From Acanthaster planci (Eukaryota; Echinodermata; Asteroidea; Valvatida; Acanthasteridae): 64,000 bases of DNA. The translations under genes were made by a program, and so were the position numbers. Position 1 is the stretch's first letter. Each line of letters begins with the position of its first letter. The notes below the pieces were generated by a model, which did no database searches, was not told where the DNA came from, and saw only the letters and a program-made list of their open reading frames with translations. This document shows, in pieces, positions 60,582 to 64,000 of the stretch. The stretch lies in the NCBI RefSeq assembly GCF_001949145.1, contig NW_019091360.1:852758-916757 (forward strand), written 5' to 3'.

Positions 60582-61573
60582 ATGTCTGCTCACAAGATAC
60601 AGGTAACGAGGAACTTATAGGAGATAATATTACATGCAAATGATCAGATATTGCATATAAAGTTTGTTTGTTTTACTACCAGAAATTATCATAAAATCTG
60701 TCTACTTCCTTATAATGGGTAAAATTGCTCTTGTTCCGGTACGGTTAAGACTTGTTCATTGCACTTTATGCTACGGTGTCGTGTGAGCACGGTGCCGGTC
60801 GTTAATTGAGCGCTTGTCATGCTAGCACCGGTAGCAGTCGGAGCTGGGGTTACGTATTGAAATTACCGCCCATGATTCGACCTTCGTCCAAATTTTCCTT
60901 ACATAAACTACGAATTTCATATTGTACGCCTCATTTTGGGAATACAGCATCCTACGTCTTTGTCTTTTCTGGGTAAGGAAATCATCAGCCAGTCTCAGAA
61001 GCAATGTGAACAAAATAAGTTAATTTGGGGCTGTCTATGTAGATAGAATGGTATTCGCTCTTTGCACGCTGCCGCCCCGAGCCCCGATCTAGCAGCTGTA
61101 CACAATAAATATAGCTGGTTCAGTGTTTCATATGTTGCTGCTCAGTAATTTTGCACAGTCTGCATTAGTTCTTGATTCTGACATGATTGTACAAGTTGCC
61201 AGTCCGAGGCTAGGAGCGTGCAAAGAGCGAATAGGCCCACATATACATTGTGCAACTTAAAAAGCACAAAATTTATTCAGCTTATCCATTCAAATTCGTG
61301 ATGTTTTCTTTTCTCTGGCAGACCCGTTGCATCACCGATGCAGGTAAGATGGGTAAAGGGAGCAACCGTACACGGACCAAAGCAGAAGAGACACAGGCAT
61401 CCAACTTGAAAATCATATCTTGGGATGAAGTGAACAAACACAATGGCAGAGATAAGGAAGACCCAAGCAAGTGGCTGGTGATTGATGGTCTGGTGTATGA
61501 TGTGACAGAGTGGTCTAGAAAGCACCCAGGAGGCTCCAGGCTTTTGACACACTATGCTGGCCAAGATGCTTCA
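60582..61573 (+). CDS. FADS: front-end fatty acid desaturase (FADS type), N-terminal exons only
   Basis: Delta-5/delta-6-type desaturases introduce double bases-proximal unsaturation between an existing double bond and the carboxyl end of polyunsaturated acyl-CoA in the ER membrane. Two exons are visible: 60582-60602 (MSAHKIQ) and 61322-61573, joined in phase 0 with canonical sites. They give 91 residues. The cytochrome b5 domain is clear: ISWDEVNKHN, WLVIDGLVYDVTEWSRKHPGG with the haem-binding HPGG, then SRLLTHYAGQDAS at the exon end, as in vertebrate FADS1/FADS2. The second exon has an in-frame ATG (61349) giving MGKGSN, a common start for this family, so exon 1 might be non-coding in part. 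The desaturase domain with its three histidine boxes lies beyond the right edge. A cytochrome b5-only protein or sphingolipid desaturase is a less likely alternative. Confidence 0.82.
61052..61233. mobile_element. 182-bp TIR element in desaturase intron 1
   Basis: Perfect 19-bp terminal inverted repeats TATTCGCTCTTTGCACGCT (61052-61070) and its reverse complement (61215-61233) bound a 144-base interior without an ORF. A shorter GGCTCGGGG/CCGAGGC similarity lies just inside. It ends only 88 bases before the acceptor of exon 2. Confidence 0.8.
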
Positions 61574-64000
61574 GTAAGTGACAGTATTTTTTGTTGAAGT
61601 TAACAATTTTGCCATTTTTGGTATCTTTCACTACTGTATGGTTGTTTGTGTAGAGGATCTTGTCATGCCGTGACACATGCTAGAAATTGCCAAATAAGTA
61701 ATTTGTTGTGTTTGTTTTTATAACTACTGTGTTTTCGTGTTGACAGATATTGCACAGCTGATCTGTCAATAGTTTGAAATTTGACATATATATGTCTTTT
61801 AGTTTTCTACAATTTTAGCTTAAGCTTAGACCGATTAACAAAAGCCGTACTTCCTTAAAAAATTGCAGACAGTATTATTTTGACGGAAACTTTGATATCA
61901 GAAAGGTGTAATGCTGAGGCCAACTTGTGATATACAGCCAAATGTGAATATTGACCCGTTAGTGTCATTCAAACAATATTTGTGCAACATTTTGTACCGC
62001 AACCTTATATTTTGCAACTCTGCGGTCATGCAATATTGGTAGCAACAAGGCAAAGTAGAGTAGCCAAGAACACGTTCAGTATACTGTACGGTATACCTCT
62101 ACAGACTTTTCTACATGACTGAGATGCCATTACACATGTATATTCACGTCTGTTGGAGTCTTGGAGATGACTCAGAGTGCATGTGGCAGTGTACCTGAGC
62201 AGCCATCACTGTGCACACGTATACAGTAGATGGCTAGGTCATGTTCACATGTCCTGTGGAACCTACTGCTACTCATTAATCATATTTTCCTGTAAGTGGG
62301 CTTTCTCGGGATGAGAAGCCTCAATGGTTAACTCAGCCTAGTTGTTTTTTTCATCATTGTCAGAATAGACTTGAAAGATGCATTCTGAGGTTGAGAGTGG
62401 TTGTACTTATGGCAATTAGGTTCGAGAAAAGAATGTAACTGTCTATTTTTCAGTATGTTGTGCTGAGACAAATAACCCCTACACAGTCATTGTTGCAGCT
62501 ACAACTTGTTGAAAGCAAAGGCAAGGGTGACCATAAATGGGAAGTCCTGTACAGGAAACCCCCCGTACAGGAAACCCCCCGTACAGGAAACCCCCCGTAC
62601 AGGAAACCCCCGCACACACACTTAATTTATGGCTGGTAAGCATGGCACACTTGCATATTAGAATTGTTTTGAACCTGTACACAAATTAATGCTGCGTTAA
62701 TTTCATGGTCTGCCACTCTGAAGTTGCTATTCCTTGTGTACAATGCTGCAAGCTCTGTAGGATGTGGTTATTTCACAAATCCTGTCAGGGCATACAAACT
62801 CCAACGTCAAACATTTTTATCATACTTTCCCTCGGCTTTGGATAAGTAGACTAACCTTGTGTATCTAGTCCTTTGTGTTCAGCCATTGCACCGTGTAATG
62901 GCGCACATTGTATATTACTAATTCCATAGAAGCAAGAACCTATGCTACATGCGGACCATGCTAAAGGAATTGTGAGGGCTAGTTTGGGCAGATTTGATAC
63001 ATGAACATGTGTATGGTATGGTCACTCCTGCAGTGCTTTTCATAACCTGCATCAAGTACATGTACATGTGCATTGGTGCCACTAACCAGCGATATCAAGA
63101 GCTGCTTCAAAACAACATTGTCCAATCCCTTCCATTCGCAAAGTATGAGATATGAATTTGAAAGAGTTGAAAACGTCTACCTTATTTGAAGTTTTTCAAT
63201 ATGGGCTTTGTTGGGAGAAAAGTTGTTTCAAAATGGCAATGAATCCACTGTACACAATGTTTGACTTATAGGACTCTACTTTACCACTTGGTCTCTGTAT
63301 ATAATGTACATGTAAAATGAACCCTGGCCTGCCATTTGCTGCCAATAACTGTCTTCTAAATAAAAAGTGGCTTTGCAAGGTAATTTCAGGCCACAGCTTG
63401 TGTAATTGCTCTCTCCAGGGGAGGACAAAAGGGTCAAAACAAATGGATAAAATACCGGTACATGTAAAATATAATTACTTCAAGAATGTTTTGACACAAA
63501 AGAACAGTTTATGTGCTTGGTTGATAGATTGGGACTTATATGGGACGGAGTACACTGTGTGAATAAATCTAAAGTAGAGAGTTGGTTTACAAAATAAACT
63601 GTTTCAGAAAACAAAATTTGAAAATGACATGTTTCAAGTTGGAAAGCTTGTTGAATAACTATAGGTCTAATAGCCAGGGCTAGGGTAACTCAGGGAGCTG
63701 TCCAAAGAGTGTGTGTGTTAAGTTTATGTCAACATAACAAATGGAGCTGAAATGTCACGTAAGCCACATTTAGGACAAAAGTTTGTCAACCTCAAATCCC
63801 ATTGACCTTTCATCAAGTTGCAGTATTGCATCAAACAACAATGCATGATGAAATCATGATTGATTGTGTACTTTGTAACATGTTTAAATCTGGGGGCTTT
63901 TTTTGAGGAGGTGGGTGAGCAACCTTTTTGCTGGTATGGTTCAATAAGTTTAGGCTGGCATACTTGGAATACAAAGACTTGACCCAAGATTATTTGTGGG
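61574..64000. other. desaturase intron 2 (continues beyond the window)
   Basis: No further desaturase exon is found. I looked for the expected DPF/histidine-box stretches on the plus strand and saw none. Contents: a 16-bp minisatellite at 62549-62612 and scattered ACATGTACATG tracts (for example at 63057-63069). Confidence 0.55.
62549..62612. repeat. 16-bp minisatellite, four copies
   Basis: Four adjacent units GTACAGGAAACCCCCC start at 62549, 62565, 62581 and 62597; the last ends CCCCCG. The unit is strand-asymmetric (C-rich versus G-rich), so the G-rich strand carries four G6-type runs (CCCCCC complements), suitable for G-quadruplex formation. Confidence 0.92.

Overview
This is a eukaryotic nuclear genomic window with GT-AG introns, compact coding exons in a large AT-rich non-coding background, and a 306-base run of N (an assembly gap). 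Intron size, gene content and the abundance of the palindrome TACATGTA suggest an invertebrate deuterostome such as an echinoderm, hemichordate or amphioxus. That placement is an inference; no database search was possible.

Five protein-coding genes can be supported. (1) 521-15891, plus strand: 16 exons of an SLC4-family sodium/bicarbonate cotransporter of the SLC4A7/A8/A10 type; its N-terminus lies left of the window. (2) 25661-30046, minus strand: a complete three-exon LRRD1-type protein with 26 leucine-rich repeats and a C-terminal death domain. (3) 35298-37358, plus strand: a C2H2 zinc-finger protein with an intronless coding region, six N-terminal fingers and a C-terminal finger pair resembling the dimerisation fingers of Ikaros and Hunchback. 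(4) 42402-55419, plus strand: ten exons of WDR4, the non-catalytic subunit of the tRNA m7G46 methyltransferase. (5) 60582-61573, plus strand: the first two exons of a front-end fatty acid desaturase with an N-terminal cytochrome b5 domain; the rest lies beyond the window. All exon joins below were checked by reading frame across the splice sites.

Between and inside the genes lie many small mobile-element remnants. They include a 5'-truncated non-LTR retrotransposon in LRRD1 intron 1, several terminal-inverted-repeat elements (about 32.1, 50.7, 56.2 and 61.1 kb), a multi-branched nested foldback of about 880 bp in WDR4 intron 1, paired diverged dispersed repeats (33.3/40.0 kb and 48.0/52.1 kb), and minisatellites at 18.9, 38.0, 52.4 and 62.5 kb. 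Long stretches at 15.9-25.6, 30.1-35.3, 37.4-42.4, 55.4-60.6 and 61.6-64.0 kb show no gene I can support.

The genes do not form a functional pathway; they are ordinary metazoan neighbours. The most unusual observations are the zinc-finger protein, the nested foldback with CRE palindromes in its outer arms, the 40-bp perfect palindrome flanked by 9-bp direct repeats just upstream of WDR4, and the hexamer-phased minisatellite that is open on both strands.
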